Positions 51,742 to 51,958 of a stretch of DNA of 51,958 nucleotides are shown here, piece after piece; within the stretch, counting starts at the first letter, position 1; each line of letters begins with the position of its first letter. Under the pieces are notes generated by a model that was not told the DNA's origin, did not search any database, and saw only the letters and a program-made list of their open reading frames with translations. A program made the translations under genes and the position numbers. The stretch comes from Candidatus Tritonobacter lacicola (GTDB taxonomy: Bacteria; Auribacterota; Tritonobacteria; Tritonobacterales; Tritonobacteraceae), in assembly GCA_030765135.1 (NCBI GenBank), contig JAVCDC010000058.1:1-51958 (forward strand), in the 5' to 3' direction.

Positions 51742-51842
51742 CGTCTTTCGGTCCTTGCGCTCCCGTTGAGTGGTTTTGTGAAACCTGAATATAGTACCAG
51801 TTGTCCTCAGGCATGGGAAACGCAAAATCCCTGCTGTCATAA

Positions 51843-51958
51843 CTAAATGATAATGTCCCCCTGAGACTAAATAGAAATGTCCCCTATACTGGCGCCTATA
51901 AGGAGGTGTCAGTGAAAAAGGGGATATTGAAGATGAGTCAGAAGGAGCGTGACAGGCT
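51843..51958 (+). mobile_element. Left end of an insertion sequence (runs off the window)
   Basis: Two 18-bp direct repeats, CTAAATGATAATGTCCCC (51843-51860) and CTAAATAGAAATGTCCCC (51867-51884), agree at 15 positions and are spaced 24 bp apart. This is a typical pair of transposase-binding sites. A ribosome site and a start codon of a transposase-like reading frame follow. The pattern is like the ends of the ISNCY/IS1202-type group, but family assignment needs the rest. The element lies just upstream of the sulfatase-like gene and is divergent from it. Confidence 0.65.
51912..51958 (+). CDS. Transposase, N-terminal fragment (partial)
   Basis: GTG 51912 follows AGGAGG (51901-51906) by 5 bases and reads VKKGILKMSQKERDRL before the window ends. 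ATG 51933 is an alternative start. MSQKERDRL is the usual opening of ISNCY-like transposases, before a helix-turn-helix. Only 15 residues are visible. Confidence 0.6.
   Translation, partial: MKKGILKMSQKERDR

Noticed and set aside
1-51958. tRNA, rRNA, CRISPR array or prophage genes
   Set aside because: I looked for T-loop GTTCGA-type motifs, rRNA cores, regular repeat arrays and phage structural genes and found none.

Overview
The window is a 52-kb stretch of a GC-rich (well over half G+C by eye) Gram-negative bacterial chromosome, most likely from an uncultured environmental lineage. Pointers are the envelope gene set (Wza-like export protein, chain-length regulator, lipid A aminoarabinose genes), frequent GTG/TTG starts, dense overlapping operons, and intergenic palindromic and tandem repeats of the kind common in metagenome-derived genomes. 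I cannot name a phylum from this sequence alone.

Layout. 1-2515: a GT-C sugar transferase, the C-terminus of a tandem paralogue, and a polyprenyl-phosphate-type GT2. 2734-6171: dnaE on the minus strand. 6172-6636: repeat-rich, with a decayed GxxExxY gene cut by a MITE-like element. 6637-8451: a secreted calcium-binding-repeat protein and rpsU. 8680-32540: a long plus-strand exopolysaccharide/O-antigen-like cluster with export protein, chain-length regulator, tyrosine kinase, Wzy-like polymerase, radical SAM, Wzx-like flippase, methyltransferases, a CDP-alcohol transferase, several GT2 and GT4 enzymes, a YfhO protein, an RfbE-like epimerase, an ATP-grasp ligase, a polysaccharide deacetylase and a PHP phosphoesterase. 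32544-39672: arnT-arnB-arnC-arnA-arnD on the minus strand, without visible arnE/arnF or ugd. 39856-46063: a minus-strand operon of two SDR epimerases, an FAD enzyme, a GT-C protein and a methyltransferase. 46079-49501: a metallophosphoesterase that lacks its second metal-binding half, a methyltransferase, and a broken GT-C paralogue. 49615-51741: an alkaline-phosphatase-superfamily membrane enzyme. 51843-51958: the left end of an insertion sequence.

How it works together (inference from families). Nucleotide-sugar enzymes and GT2/GT4 transferases build lipid-linked glycans. The Wzx/Wzy/PCP/kinase/export set polymerises and exports one of them. The GT-C proteins, together with dolichyl-phosphate-sugar-synthase-like GT2 enzymes, would add single sugars at the periplasmic face from polyprenyl-phosphate donors. 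The Arn proteins would place L-Ara4N on lipid A in the same way. Methyl, amino-acid-like (ATP-grasp) and deacetylation steps would decorate the glycan.

The most unexpected structure is a three-copy dispersed element of about 54-89 bp with two hairpins. The copies lie 0, 2 and 42 bases upstream of three start codons of surface-glycan genes. Two of those genes have no visible Shine-Dalgarno sequence, and one copy overlaps a good promoter. It looks like a mobile or duplicated 5' leader rather than a random intergenic repeat.
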